Made by a program: the position numbers and the translations under genes. A stretch of DNA of 57,959 bases from Candidatus Anammoximicrobium sp. (lineage in GTDB: Bacteria > Planctomycetota > Planctomycetia > Pirellulales > Pirellulaceae), in assembly GCA_012515235.1 (NCBI GenBank), contig JAAYYU010000070.1:1-57959 (forward strand). The letters are read 5' to 3'. The notes under the pieces were generated by a model that did no database searches, was not told where the DNA came from, and saw only the letters and a program-made list of their open reading frames with translations. Below, in pieces: positions 34,926 to 43,869 of this stretch (position 1 is its first letter; the number at the start of each line of letters is the position of its first letter).

Positions 34926-35876
34926 ATGAACAGATATCGAAAGTCCGGTTTTACGCTTGTCGAATTGTTGGTGGTCATCGCCATCATCGGCATCCTGGTG
35001 GCGCTCTTATTGCCGGCCATTCAGGCCGCGCGGGAAGCAGCGCGGCGGTCACAGTGCGTCAACAACCTGAAGCAATTCGGGTTGGCGATCCACAATTACC
35101 ACGATACTCACAAACTGTTGCCGCCGGGCGGTCGCAACCCGCACAGGCAGACCTGGTTTCACGCCGTTCTGCCCTACATCGAGCAGCAAACGCTGTACGA
35201 CATGTGGAATCCCGCCTATCAATATCACCTGGGCGGCAACATTGCGGTTGCCAATGAACGTCTGGCAATCATCCGCTGTCCCAGCGACACCGATAACATC
35301 AATGCCAACCGCGGAAACTACGTCTGCAATGTGGGCAACGTCGGCGTAGGCGGCACCAGTCCGGATACCTTGGCCGTGCTCGCATCGCGTCCCTTGGGCT
35401 CGATCACAGTCACCAACGGGGGCTCGCCGTTCATCGTCGCGACCGATGCCAACGGCTTCCGCTATCACAAGCTTGCCGATATTCTGGACGGCCTGAGCAA
35501 CACGCTGGCCTTCGCCGAGTGCCTGCAAGGGACGTACGGCACGAGGGTTGGCGGCGGGGGAACCGTCAGTGACGGACGCGGGGCCCTGTACCACGCCAGC
35601 CACACCTGGTTCAGCACTTGGCAGACGCCAAATTCGACGGACATTGACCGGCTGGGGGGCAGCGTCAACATGTGCGTTCCCGAGCCGACCGCCCCCTGTC
35701 ACTCGGCCCAGGTGGTGGGGGCTCCGTGCCAGCAGGCGGCACGCAGTCGGCATCCCGGCGGGGTAAATGTCTGTTTCCTTGACGGCTCGGTCACGTTCGT
35801 CCCCGATTCGATCGAATGGGCGACCTGGCAAGCGCTCGGAACCCGCAAGGGCGCGGAACCGAACGTCAAGTTCTGA
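34926..35876 (+). CDS. DUF1559 protein with type IV pilin-like N-terminus
   Basis: 316 aa. ATG 34926 follows GGGAGGTG. The N-terminus [17 protein letters not shown] is a prepilin methylation/cleavage site (G-F, Glu+5) with the hydrophobic helix, followed by the DUF1559 hallmark [16 protein letters not shown]. The C-terminal signature [19 protein letters not shown] is also standard. DUF1559 proteins are vastly expanded in planctomycetes. They are probably processed by a prepilin peptidase and anchored in the inner membrane as pseudopilins or envelope scaffold; function is unproven. It pairs with the small lipoprotein upstream. Confidence 0.9.
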   Translation: MNRYRKSGFTLVELLVVIAIIGILVALLLPAIQAAREAARRSQCVNNLKQFGLAIHNYHDTHKLLPPGGRNPHRQTWFHAVLPYIEQQTLYDMWNPAYQYHLGGNIAVANERLAIIRCPSDTDNINANRGNYVCNVGNVGVGGTSPDTLAVLASRPLGSITVTNGGSPFIVATDANGFRYHKLADILDGLSNTLAFAECLQGTYGTRVGGGGTVSDGRGALYHASHTWFSTWQTPNSTDIDRLGGSVNMCVPEPTAPCHSAQVVGAPCQQAARSRHPGGVNVCFLDGSVTFVPDSIEWATWQALGTRKGAEPNVKF

Positions 35877-35978
35877 CGCCCCGCGCCGGCCACAGGACGA
35901 AGCGGCTCAGGAGTCGAGCCGACGCGCGGACGGCGCCAGTTGCCGCGCATCGGGGTGACAAGTACGCCCAAAGAAACA

Positions 35979-36038
35979 GGCCGCAGCCTCGGCTGCGGCC
36001 CGTGTCGGACAGCGAGCGACGCCCTCGTCGCTCGCTGT
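35979..36038. terminator. two strong hairpins between convergent genes
   Basis: First hairpin: ggccgcagcc (35979-35988), 2-nt loop, ggctgcggcc (35991-36000). Second: acagcgagcgac (36009-36020), 6-nt loop, gtcgctcgctgt (36027-36038). They lie between the convergent DUF1559 and Spy-like genes and probably end transcription from both sides, although U-tracts are weak. Confidence 0.55.
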
Positions 36039-36061
36039 CTTTCAGACCGTTTGTGGTGGGT

Positions 36062-36541
36062 TCAGTTCCGGACTTTCTTCTTGGGCTGCTTGATGCCCGC
36101 CTTGGCTTTCTGTTCCGGTGTCAACAGGGCCAGGGCCTCCTTCCTCAAGGCGGCGCGGAGTTCCGCGACGTCCTTCATGGCCGCTTTCTGTGCCTCGGTC
36201 AGGTTCATCGCGGCGTCGACGGCCGCCTGGACCTCTTTGCCCGTTTTGCCGTCGGCTTTCGCCTTGGCCTGGGCCTCCTGGCGAGCCTTCTTCTGCTCCG
36301 GCGTCAGGCCGACTTTCGCCTCGGCGGCCTTGATCTTTTCGGCGGAGGCCTGGGCCAGTTCCTTGATCTTGGTCACTTGCTCGGGGGTCAGTTCGGCTTT
36401 TTCCAGACTCTTCAGGATGCCCGCGGCCGGGTCCTGCGGCTTGGGCTTGGCTTTTTTCCGCTTGCCTTCGCCCGCCAACAGCGGCGACGCGATCAGGACA
36501 GCCAGGGCCAGGGTAAACAGGGTACGGACGACGCTCTTCAT
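36062..36541 (-). CDS. secreted helical protein with LTxxQ repeats (Spy/CpxP-like)
   Basis: 159 aa from ATG 36541, preceded by GGAGC. A signal peptide (TLFTLALAVLIASPLLAG) is followed by a Lys/Ala-rich helical protein with four LTxxQ-type motifs (LTPEQVTKI, LTPEQKKAR, LTEAQKAAM, LTPEQKAKA). LTxxQ motifs mark the Spy/CpxP family of periplasmic chaperone-like proteins. The composition is lower in complexity than in enterobacterial Spy, so a general envelope-stress or structural role is a cautious reading. It lies downstream of, but separated from, the sigma factor cluster. Confidence 0.7.
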   Translation of the reverse strand: MKSVVRTLFTLALAVLIASPLLAGEGKRKKAKPKPQDPAAGILKSLEKAELTPEQVTKIKELAQASAEKIKAAEAKVGLTPEQKKARQEAQAKAKADGKTGKEVQAAVDAAMNLTEAQKAAMKDVAELRAALRKEALALLTPEQKAKAGIKQPKKKVRN

Positions 36542-36675
36542 GGGTGTTGCTCCAAAAACACTGAGGTTCACTGCGGGGTCGCGCGAACCGCCTTGTTCGC
36601 GGACACCAACGTACAAACAAACCTCCGGTCTTCCTTGTTGACCGGAGGAACGAGGCCAACGAATTCTGGCGACGC

Positions 36676-37338
36676 TTACGGCCAAGGCCTTTCCGCGGGC
36701 TTGGGGGCGGACAGTCCCTTCCGTTTGGCCTTGAGTCTCTCCGAACTCTTCGTCAACGAGAGGAATTCCTTTTCCAGGATTTCCGCCCGGTGCTCGGTCA
36801 TCCGCTGCAGTTGCTCGTCCAACCGCTTCAGCCGCTCGGCGGTCCGGTCTCGTTCGGCTTGCGACAGGCGCAGCTTCAAGTCGAAGTGTTCGGCCAGCAA
36901 CTGGCGGAGTTCGTCTGGCAGGGGTTTGCGTTGGCCCATCGCCAGCCGGGCGACGAGCAACTGGATCTTCGACTGAATCACCCACGCCTGCAATTCCAAC
37001 TCGTACCGCTCGCCGCCGCCTTTTTCAAACTGGCGAAGCCGTTCGCGGGCGTGCCAGAGGTCGCGGACGGCCCGCGTATAGTCAGCAGGTCGGCTCCGTT
37101 GCAGATGGCCCAGCAGTTCGGCCAGTTCGGTGTGATGCTGCCGCAGAAACTCCATCACTTCCGCTTCCTGCTGGGCGGTCACCGCGGCGGGTTTGACCTT
37201 TTCTTTTTTCGACGCCCGCGGTGGTTCCGCGTCATCCGCCGACACGGCAGCGACACACGCCAAGGCCAAGATCAGGGCTGCGGGAGTTCGCCATCCGGGC
37301 ATTGGCTCAGATCCCCTTGACATCCGAGGCCGGTCCAT
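36676..37338 (-). CDS. secreted coiled-coil protein of the sigma/anti-sigma cluster
   Basis: 220 aa from ATG 37338, fixed by AGGAGG at ideal spacing; its first codons overlap the end of the anti-sigma gene by 32 bp. A later ATG at 37302 would give a tighter signal peptide (GWRTPAALILALACVAAVSA). The mature part is highly charged and helical (QQEAEVMEFLRQHHTELAELLGHL, LRQLLAEHFDLKLRLSQAERDRTAERLKRLDEQ), probably a long periplasmic coiled coil. The overlap indicates translational coupling, so it may be part of the stress-sensing system or its target. No known domain is recognised. Confidence 0.7.
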   Translation of the reverse strand: MDRPRMSRGSEPMPGWRTPAALILALACVAAVSADDAEPPRASKKEKVKPAAVTAQQEAEVMEFLRQHHTELAELLGHLQRSRPADYTRAVRDLWHARERLRQFEKGGGERYELELQAWVIQSKIQLLVARLAMGQRKPLPDELRQLLAEHFDLKLRLSQAERDRTAERLKRLDEQLQRMTEHRAEILEKEFLSLTKSSERLKAKRKGLSAPKPAERPWP

Positions 37339-37897
37339 GTTGATCCTCCTCTCCGGACTCCATCGCCGCCACGGCCATGACCATCCAATCGGGCGTATCG
37401 GCCGCGCTGTCGGCCAGCCAGCCCGCTGCCATCGGACTGCCGGAATCCGGCTCGCGGTCGGCGGGCGCCAGCCAACGCCAACCCGCCGACTCCTCAACCT
37501 GTCGCGCGGTGACCTCCGTCCGGGCAGCGATCCAGACAACCGCCAATTCCGCGGCGGGCGGCGCCGCGGCGAGATCGAGCTCCGACTCGCCGTTACGGGC
37601 CCCTCGGATCGCCAGGGCAACGACCAGTCCCAGCCCCAGGGCCAGGCCCCCGATCACTTGCACGCCCCGGCGGCGGTACCAGGGGCAGCTGCGGGGACCG
37701 CGCTCAACTCGCGGCACCGCATTCCACTCCAGCGAACGGATGGCGCAAGTCACCTCCACGAGCCGGCCAACGGCTTCGCGGGCCTGCTGGTCATGCTCCA
37801 GGCGGCTCTCGAATTCACGGCTTTCGGCAGGGGACAGCTCCGCCGCCACGTAGCGGAAGGCCAGCCAGTCCAGATCGTCGCGTTGCTTGCCGTTCAT
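37307..37897 (-). CDS. anti-sigma factor-like membrane protein
   Basis: 196 aa. Its ATG overlaps the sigma gene stop in an ATGA arrangement. The cytoplasmic N-terminus (DWLAFRYVAAELSPAESREFESRLEHDQQAREAV) fits the helical anti-sigma domain of planctomycete anti-sigma factors but has no zinc-binding HxxxCxxC. A single transmembrane helix (VIGGLALGLGLVVALAI, about 80-97) precedes a periplasmic part. It would hold the adjacent ECF sigma factor at the membrane until a signal arrives. The function rests on gene order, size and topology. Confidence 0.75.
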   Translation of the reverse strand: MNGKQRDDLDWLAFRYVAAELSPAESREFESRLEHDQQAREAVGRLVEVTCAIRSLEWNAVPRVERGPRSCPWYRRRGVQVIGGLALGLGLVVALAIRGARNGESELDLAAAPPAAELAVVWIAARTEVTARQVEESAGWRWLAPADREPDSGSPMAAGWLADSAADTPDWMVMAVAAMESGEEDQHGPASDVKGI

Positions 37898-38484
37898 CGC
37901 TGTGCTTCCAGTTTCGCCCGCAACTTGATCAACGCCGTTCGCATCCGCCCCAACGCGGTCCCCAGCGGAATGCTCAACTCCGCGGCGATCTCGGCAAACG
38001 TCTTGTCCTCGTAAATCCTCATGCGGACGACTTGTTGCTGCTCGGCCGGCAATTTCCCGATCGCCTCCCGCACCAGGCGGATCGTCTCGGCCCGGACCAG
38101 GTTCGCGTCGGCGGCCTGGCCAGCCCCTTCGCCGCGCCAAACGGCCCGCCGCAGCGCGGCGTCGTCAATCGCCTGCCGCCGGCGAACCAGCATCGCCTCG
38201 TTATAAGCGACCCGGAACAACCAGCCCTTGCGCGACTCCTCCCGCGCCGTGTGGCCGCGTTCGGCCAGTTTGACGAACGTCGCCTGGAACACGTCCGCGG
38301 CCAGCTGACGATCCCGCAGCAGGCCCAGCAAAAAACGCTGCAACTCCGCCCCGTACCGTGCATGCAACGCCGCTACGGTGGCGGGGTCGAGCCGTTTTTC
38401 CTCCGCAACGGACACCGGTGCCGCAACGGATACCGGGGCCGCAGCGGACACCGGGCCAGGTTCCTGACAATTTTCGTCGCTCAC
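37894..38484 (-). CDS. ECF-type RNA polymerase sigma factor
   Basis: 196 aa. Region 2 is seen in RFLLGLLRDRQLAADVFQATFVKLAERG and WLFRVAYNEAMLVRRRQ, and region 4 in LPAEQQQVVRMRIYEDKTFAEIAAELSIPLGTALGRMRTAL. The N-terminal 30 residues hold a threefold APVSVA-type repeat encoded by an 18-bp tandem repeat. It is followed directly by its likely anti-sigma factor. The trigger and targets are unknown; the group is the extracytoplasmic-function type that is numerous in planctomycetes. The gene is divergent from the ABC-2 permease. Confidence 0.88.
   Translation of the reverse strand: MSDENCQEPGPVSAAAPVSVAAPVSVAEEKRLDPATVAALHARYGAELQRFLLGLLRDRQLAADVFQATFVKLAERGHTAREESRKGWLFRVAYNEAMLVRRRQAIDDAALRRAVWRGEGAGQAADANLVRAETIRLVREAIGKLPAEQQQVVRMRIYEDKTFAEIAAELSIPLGTALGRMRTALIKLRAKLEAQR
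38405..38458. repeat. three-unit 18-bp tandem repeat inside the sigma factor gene
   Basis: Units begin at 38405, 38423 and 38441 and differ by a few bases; they encode the APVSVA-like repeats in the flexible N-terminus of the ECF sigma factor. Being a multiple of three, copy-number change would keep the frame. Confidence 0.75.
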
Positions 38485-38612
38485 ACGTTTGCTCAGTTAC
38501 CAAGATGCGCTCAAAGCTGCTATTATTGTAGGCGCAACGAGTTTTGTCGCCACTGCACGCAGCGAAGTTTGGCCGGGAGACGCCCCGTGTCCCGCCCCCA
38601 GGAGGTTGTCCC

Positions 38613-40439
38613 TTGATCCTAGGCCCTGTGTTCCAGCGTGAGGCGGTCCTCGCCCCGCGGAGGCCGACCCTGTACTTGGCGCGCACGGTCTACGTCGTCG
38701 TCTTGTTGATCCTGATGTGCACCGCCTGGCTGGTTGTCGCCGGGACGCAGATGATTCACAACGTGGGCGACATGGCCCGGTTCGGTGCGGTCCTGTTCCG
38801 GATTCTGGCTCCCCTGCAACTGGCCGTCGTCGCGTTCGGCGCGGCGATGGTCTGCGCCAGCGCCGTGGCCCAGGAAAAGGACCGGCGCACGCTGATTCTG
38901 CTGCTGATGACGCGGATGAGCAACGCCGAGTTGGTGTTGGGCAAGCTGCTGGCCAGTCTGTTGAACACGTTTGTCATGCTGGTGGCCGCGCTGCCGCTGT
39001 TCATGATGATTCCGCTGTTTGGCGGCGTGTCCTTTACGCAGGTCTTCCACGCGTTTTTGGTCACCACGTTGACCGTCTTGGCCGCCGGCAGCCTCGGTTC
39101 GACCTTGGCCCTCTGGCGGGAGAAGACGTTTCAGACCCTGGCGATGACGGCCCTGTCGCTGGTGGCCTGGATCGGGCTGTGCGAAGCGATCGGCTTTTTT
39201 GCGCACGGCCGCAACCTCGCCGGCTGGCCGGTCGAGGCGATGGTCGTTACGCTCAGTCCCCTGCGAGCCATCCTGACGACGGTCCAGCCGTCGCTGGCGG
39301 ACAGCGGCGTGTTTTCCTACGCCGCTTTTGCGCTGGCGGCTGCCGCGGTCTTGAACCTGTGGGCCGTGCTCCGCGTGCGCGTGTGGAACCCGTCCCGCGA
39401 ACTGCGGCTGGTCGCCCCCGAGCGCGACGAGGCGAAGAGCATTTGGGGCGCCGAGCCGGTTCAGGCCCCGCGGGCGGAGGTCGAGGAAACGGCCGAGGCG
39501 GCGCGGGCGGGGCACGTCGATGCGCGGGTCCGCAAGTCGGCTGCCCCGACGCGGGCCGTGTGGGACAATCCGATTCTGTGGCGCGAGGTCTGCACATGGG
39601 CCTACGGCCGCAAGGTCCTGATCATCCGGCTGGGCTATCTGCTGCTGTTCGCCATGGCTGCCGGCGGCCTGTATTATCTCTTGGGCTCCAGCTCCGCGGG
39701 CGGCCGCGCGGAAGCAGTCGTTCCTCCCGCCGCCTGGCCGCTGGCGTTCTTTTTTCTCGTCAGCCTCGTCCTAGTCAACGCCTTGGCGGTCACCTCGATC
39801 ACCAACGAACGCGACGGTCAGGCTTTGGACCTGTTGCTGGTCAGCGACTTGTCGCCTCGCGAGTTCGTCTTCGGCAAACTGGGCGGCGTGTTCTGGGTCA
39901 CCAAGGAAATGGTGCTGCTGCCCCTGCTGCTGGCCGTGTATCTCTGGTGGCGAGGAGGCCTGAGCGGCGAGAATCTGGCCTTGGTGATCGTCGCGGTGGC
40001 CGTGCTATACCTCTTCGTCAACATGCTGGGCATTCACTGCGGAATGAACTATGCCAATTCCCGCTCGGCCATCGGCGTGAGCCTGGGAGTCGTGTTCCTG
40101 CTGTTTTTGGGCGTGGTGGCCTGTGTGCTGATCATGATTTCGTTCAGCGGTTCCTTCCAGACCCAGTTGACGCCCTTCCTGGCCTTCATCCTGGGCGGCA
40201 GCCTCGGTCTGTACGTCACGCTCGGCTACCGCAACCCCTCGCCGGCCATTCAAGTTGCGTCGTTGCTGCTACCGTTTGCTACCTTCTACTCGATCACCAG
40301 CTACCTCCTGCAGCACTACCTGGCCGTATTCCTGGTGTCCACCTTGACGTACGGTTTCACGACGGCCGCGATGATGATCCCGGCCCTGTACGAGTTCGAC
40401 ATCGCCATGGGGCGATCCAAGACGCAGGGCGACGAGTGA
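38613..40439 (+). CDS. ABC-2-type transporter permease
   Basis: 608 aa from a TTG start at 38613, chosen because AGGAGG (38600-38605) lies exactly seven bases before it; the alternative ATG at 38544 adds residues without RBS. The protein has two halves, each with about six membrane helices: TLYLARTVYVVVLLILMCTAWLVV near the start, EKDRRTLILLLMTRMSNAELVLGK in the first half and NERDGQALDLLLVSDLSPREFVFGK in the second. These ExxxGTxxxLLxxP-like segments mark ABC-2 permeases. A charged cytoplasmic linker joins the halves. No ATPase gene is adjacent. Substrate unknown. Confidence 0.8.
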   Translation: MILGPVFQREAVLAPRRPTLYLARTVYVVVLLILMCTAWLVVAGTQMIHNVGDMARFGAVLFRILAPLQLAVVAFGAAMVCASAVAQEKDRRTLILLLMTRMSNAELVLGKLLASLLNTFVMLVAALPLFMMIPLFGGVSFTQVFHAFLVTTLTVLAAGSLGSTLALWREKTFQTLAMTALSLVAWIGLCEAIGFFAHGRNLAGWPVEAMVVTLSPLRAILTTVQPSLADSGVFSYAAFALAAAAVLNLWAVLRVRVWNPSRELRLVAPERDEAKSIWGAEPVQAPRAEVEETAEAARAGHVDARVRKSAAPTRAVWDNPILWREVCTWAYGRKVLIIRLGYLLLFAMAAGGLYYLLGSSSAGGRAEAVVPPAAWPLAFFFLVSLVLVNALAVTSITNERDGQALDLLLVSDLSPREFVFGKLGGVFWVTKEMVLLPLLLAVYLWWRGGLSGENLALVIVAVAVLYLFVNMLGIHCGMNYANSRSAIGVSLGVVFLLFLGVVACVLIMISFSGSFQTQLTPFLAFILGGSLGLYVTLGYRNPSPAIQVASLLLPFATFYSITSYLLQHYLAVFLVSTLTYGFTTAAMMIPALYEFDIAMGRSKTQGDE

Positions 40440-40561
40440 GCGGAATTCGGCCCGTCGGATTCCGTCCCACGGGCGGGCGGTAATTTCACCGGGCGGGCCG
40501 CTGGAGCAGCCGCACAGCCCCGCGCACTGCTCCGGCCGCAGCGTTGCGGACCAGATCGCCG

Positions 40562-43500
40562 TCAGCGGCCCGTCTTGGACAGCGCGGCTTCGGGACCGGG
40601 ACGCAACGGGCGGTAGATATAGTCCGGCCACAGGGGGCAGTTCAGGTCGGTCCAGGCTTTGATCGCCCGCCTTTCAGCTGCGTTCAGTTTGACGTCCGTG
40701 TGATGTTCGTCGGCCAGCACGGTCCACAGGCGGCTTTGCAGGGAGCCGAACGACAGCGGCTCGGCCTTGAAGTGCCTCATGCCGTAGGTAAAGTCGAAGT
40801 AGTGGACCCAGCCGCCGGCGATCAGCGTGCGGTACGAGGCGGGCACGCGGTCGGCATCGAGCGCGCCGCGGAGATCGGACGGCTTGGGCTGGCGGCCGTC
40901 GTGACAGCGCACGCAGTGCGCGTCCAGCACCGGCTGGACGACGCGCTGGTAATCGAAGGCTTGGGGTCCCCACGGCGGGGGCTCCATGCGCCGCGGCGAC
41001 TGCAACAGGGCCGGGGTGATCTCCGGCGGCGGCGACGAATGCCGGTCCTCGTGGCACCCGATGCAACTCCGCTGTTCGCCGGGCTGCAGTTGCACGACGC
41101 TCCGCATCCGCTGCAATTCGTTGTACTCGCCGTCGAGCAACTGGAAGTAGAGCACCTTGCCGGCCGGAGCCAGGAAGTTCGCCGAACCGTCCTCGGCGAT
41201 CGGCACCGTGCCGAGCGTTGCTTTGGCAACATAGCTGGGCCAGCCGCCCCCTTCCCGGACGCGATACAACCCCGGCTCGATCTCCGAGACCAGATTCGGC
41301 CAGTTGTGGTTGGTCCGCAAGTAGGCGGACGGCGCGTTCGGCGTGCGCGTGAGGAACCCCGGCGCCGGCCCGCGCACCAGGTGGATGGGCGTCGCATAGA
41401 AATCGGTGAACGGCGGGTGATCCGCACAGAACTGACCGCAGGGCAGCGATTCCAGAACCGCAGGCAATTCCTCGGAGACCTGCAGGAATTTCGCCTGCCC
41501 GCGGGCCACGGCCGAGCCCAATCCCTCGTACACGTTCTGGACGACGAATTGGCCCAGGTTCTGTTCGGCCAGCTGCGCATTGACTTCGCTCGACAGCATT
41601 GGCGGGCGCGGCCGCACGCACAGCGGCGTGGGATGCTTGCTGCTGATCTCCGGGTCCGCGTACAGCAACTCCCGATTGCCATAGCGGTCGATGACGTACA
41701 GCGCCCAATCGTGCTGATTGTCGGGGTTGTGGCTCACCAGAAAATGATCGGGGGAGATCGGGTACGGATCGCGGAAGGTGTTGTGGTGCGAGCGGCTCAT
41801 CTGGTACTGGGGCCGCGTGTCGGGCGTAATGTTGGTGATCGCCGCGGTATCGAACGGGCTTCGGCTGCGGTCGAGCAGCGCGATCGGTCCCTTGTGGTCG
41901 CCGTGTGACATCAGCGTGCAGACGATTTCGTGGGTGCCGGGGATTTCGTGAGCCTGGCTGTAGCAGTTGGGCGTGTTGTTGCCGAAGACCAGCTCGGGGT
42001 GCGTGCCGTCGGGGCGGATGGACCAGAGCGTGTGGCCAAAGTCGGCTCCCTTGTCCAGGTACTCGGAGCGGGTCCACAGGATCCGCCCACTCTGCATCAC
42101 CGAAGGCTTCCACTCGCTCAGGTTGGCGTGGGACAACCGCCGGATGTCCGTGCCGTCGGGGCCCATGCGGTACAGCACGTACGCCTGGGGCCGCCAGCAC
42201 AAAAAGCGGACTTTGCACCGCGTACTGTGGAACGCCACGCCGCCGTCGGGCAAGCACACGGCGTCGAAATCGTGAAACGGCCCGTCGGTCAGCTGGCGCA
42301 ATCCGGAACCGTCGGCCTCCATCGCGTACAGGTGCCAGTACGAGGCCCAACCCTCCACCTGCGGCTTGTCGGGCCGATAAGCGAAGTAGACGGTCCGGGC
42401 GTCGTAATCCGACACCGGCTCGCGCACGATGCCTTCGCTGCCGTCGAACAGTTGCCGGATGCGGGCCTGGTCCGGCCGGAAGCAGCCCTGTCCGTCGCGG
42501 GGAATCTCCAGCACATACACGCCGCCGCCCGGTTCAAGAATCCCGTCCAAGTGTTCGCTGTAGTTGTGCGATTCCAGGAACGGATGCCGCTTGGCAAACA
42601 AGATCCGCTCGATTTGCGCCAGGGCCGGATCGCGCAAAAAGAGCTGCCGCTTGGCCAGCCGCGCCGCCAGGTACAGCGACTCGGATTCCGGCGACTCGAC
42701 CGCCTGCCGCCGCAAGTCGGCCGCCTGCGCGCGTTCCGCGGCGACGTCCAATCCCTGCCGATCGAGTCGCGCGATCAGCTCCTCGTACAACACCAACACG
42801 CGTTCCAGCGGCGCCAGCCGCGCGATCCGGCTCCAATACGGCGGGCCGCCGGGCACCGCGGTCCGCTCGACCAGCAGCGGCGACAGATGATCGTCCGCCG
42901 GAATGCTGCTCCACGTCGCCCGCTCGCGCAAAAAAGCGTACTGCAGGAATCCGTCCCAGGTCTGCTCGGGCAAGCGATCGACTTGGAAGCACGGCAGGCG
43001 GCGGGCCCGGTTCTTTCCCGTCCGCTCCCGTTTGGCGACCGACTGCCATTGCCGGCCGTCTATCGAGACGAGCACTTCGAAAACCTCCGGGATGCGGTCG
43101 CGGTACTTGCCGTTGCGGTCGCGAGTGATCATGATCCCGGCCACCGTGGCCGGCTTGGGCAATTCGATCTGCGCCCACGCCTGGCCGCTGGTCGCCGCAA
43201 TCCAGCTGTAGTCGTTTCCGTAGCGTCCGTCGTTCAGGTGCGGGACCTGGTGGATCGCGTAACCGGAAAGCAACGAAGACGCGCTGGCCACGGCGCCGCG
43301 CTCGGCCAGGGCCAGATTGTCTTTCCCTGCGGGTCCGAAGATTTCGAGTTCATCGATGCAGGGCTGCGTGCGGCCGCTGGTTTCGTGAATCGCCACGCGC
43401 ACAAAGCGGGCTTGCTGGGGCGGGAAATCAATCGCTTCCGGCGGCTTGACCGTCCGCGTGGAAAGCCGAGCCAGCGCCTCCCGGAACTCGTCAGCCACCA

Positions 43501-43591
43501 GCCGCGACTCGGCTCCCTCGACCCGCATCGCAGGCAATCCCACGGTCACCAGCAGACAGGCGTAACCGAACCTTACCAGGCATCGTTGCAT
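40562..43591 (-). CDS. HzsA-like secreted protein 3 with N-terminal F5/8C-like domain
   Basis: 1009 aa from ATG 43591 (GGGAGA upstream), opening a signal peptide (YACLLVTVGLPAMRVEGA). Residues about 50-190 resemble an F5/8 type C (discoidin) domain: RFVRVAIHETSGRTQPCIDELEIFGP, AWAQIELPKPATVAGIMITRD, FEVLVSIDGRQWQSV. The middle has PD40 blades (HLYAMEADGSGLRQLTDGPF, YVLYRMGPDGTDIRRLS). Two CXXCH motifs follow near the end, CIGCH (about 846) and CVRCH (about 896), with the shared VPIAEDGSANFLAPAG linker before them. Secreted and possibly heme-binding. It is divergent from the secretin-N protein. Confidence 0.75.
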   Translation of the reverse strand: MQRCLVRFGYACLLVTVGLPAMRVEGAESRLVADEFREALARLSTRTVKPPEAIDFPPQQARFVRVAIHETSGRTQPCIDELEIFGPAGKDNLALAERGAVASASSLLSGYAIHQVPHLNDGRYGNDYSWIAATSGQAWAQIELPKPATVAGIMITRDRNGKYRDRIPEVFEVLVSIDGRQWQSVAKRERTGKNRARRLPCFQVDRLPEQTWDGFLQYAFLRERATWSSIPADDHLSPLLVERTAVPGGPPYWSRIARLAPLERVLVLYEELIARLDRQGLDVAAERAQAADLRRQAVESPESESLYLAARLAKRQLFLRDPALAQIERILFAKRHPFLESHNYSEHLDGILEPGGGVYVLEIPRDGQGCFRPDQARIRQLFDGSEGIVREPVSDYDARTVYFAYRPDKPQVEGWASYWHLYAMEADGSGLRQLTDGPFHDFDAVCLPDGGVAFHSTRCKVRFLCWRPQAYVLYRMGPDGTDIRRLSHANLSEWKPSVMQSGRILWTRSEYLDKGADFGHTLWSIRPDGTHPELVFGNNTPNCYSQAHEIPGTHEIVCTLMSHGDHKGPIALLDRSRSPFDTAAITNITPDTRPQYQMSRSHHNTFRDPYPISPDHFLVSHNPDNQHDWALYVIDRYGNRELLYADPEISSKHPTPLCVRPRPPMLSSEVNAQLAEQNLGQFVVQNVYEGLGSAVARGQAKFLQVSEELPAVLESLPCGQFCADHPPFTDFYATPIHLVRGPAPGFLTRTPNAPSAYLRTNHNWPNLVSEIEPGLYRVREGGGWPSYVAKATLGTVPIAEDGSANFLAPAGKVLYFQLLDGEYNELQRMRSVVQLQPGEQRSCIGCHEDRHSSPPPEITPALLQSPRRMEPPPWGPQAFDYQRVVQPVLDAHCVRCHDGRQPKPSDLRGALDADRVPASYRTLIAGGWVHYFDFTYGMRHFKAEPLSFGSLQSRLWTVLADEHHTDVKLNAAERRAIKAWTDLNCPLWPDYIYRPLRPGPEAALSKTGR

Positions 43592-43783
43592 TTGGATTTC
43601 TCCCAGCGTCTGGCGTGCGGCGCGGATTCCCGCACCGCGAGGAGGCCAAGTACTCTGATGCTCAGCGTAACCGAGCGGGCTGCAAAACGGAAAGCCGATT
43701 TTGCGTTTTTTGGGGGGACTTTTCCAGCACTCCTGCTCCCCCCCGGCCCGGAATGCCACGTCATTTGGGGGCAGAATAAATAG

Positions 43784-43811
43784 TTGCGGTCTTGCCAGGC
43801 TGTGCGATAAT
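43784..43811 (+). promoter_or_regulatory. sigma-70-like promoter for the secretin-N gene
   Basis: TTGCGG (43784-43789) and GATAAT (43806-43811) are separated by 16 bp, about 60 bp before the gene start and in an AT-richer stretch. This is the best sigma-70-like promoter seen in the window. Confidence 0.5.
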
Positions 43812-43869
43812 ACAGGTTCCAAGAACGACCAATCGCTGCGGCCCGCGGTCTCCAGTCGACGACCGTTCC

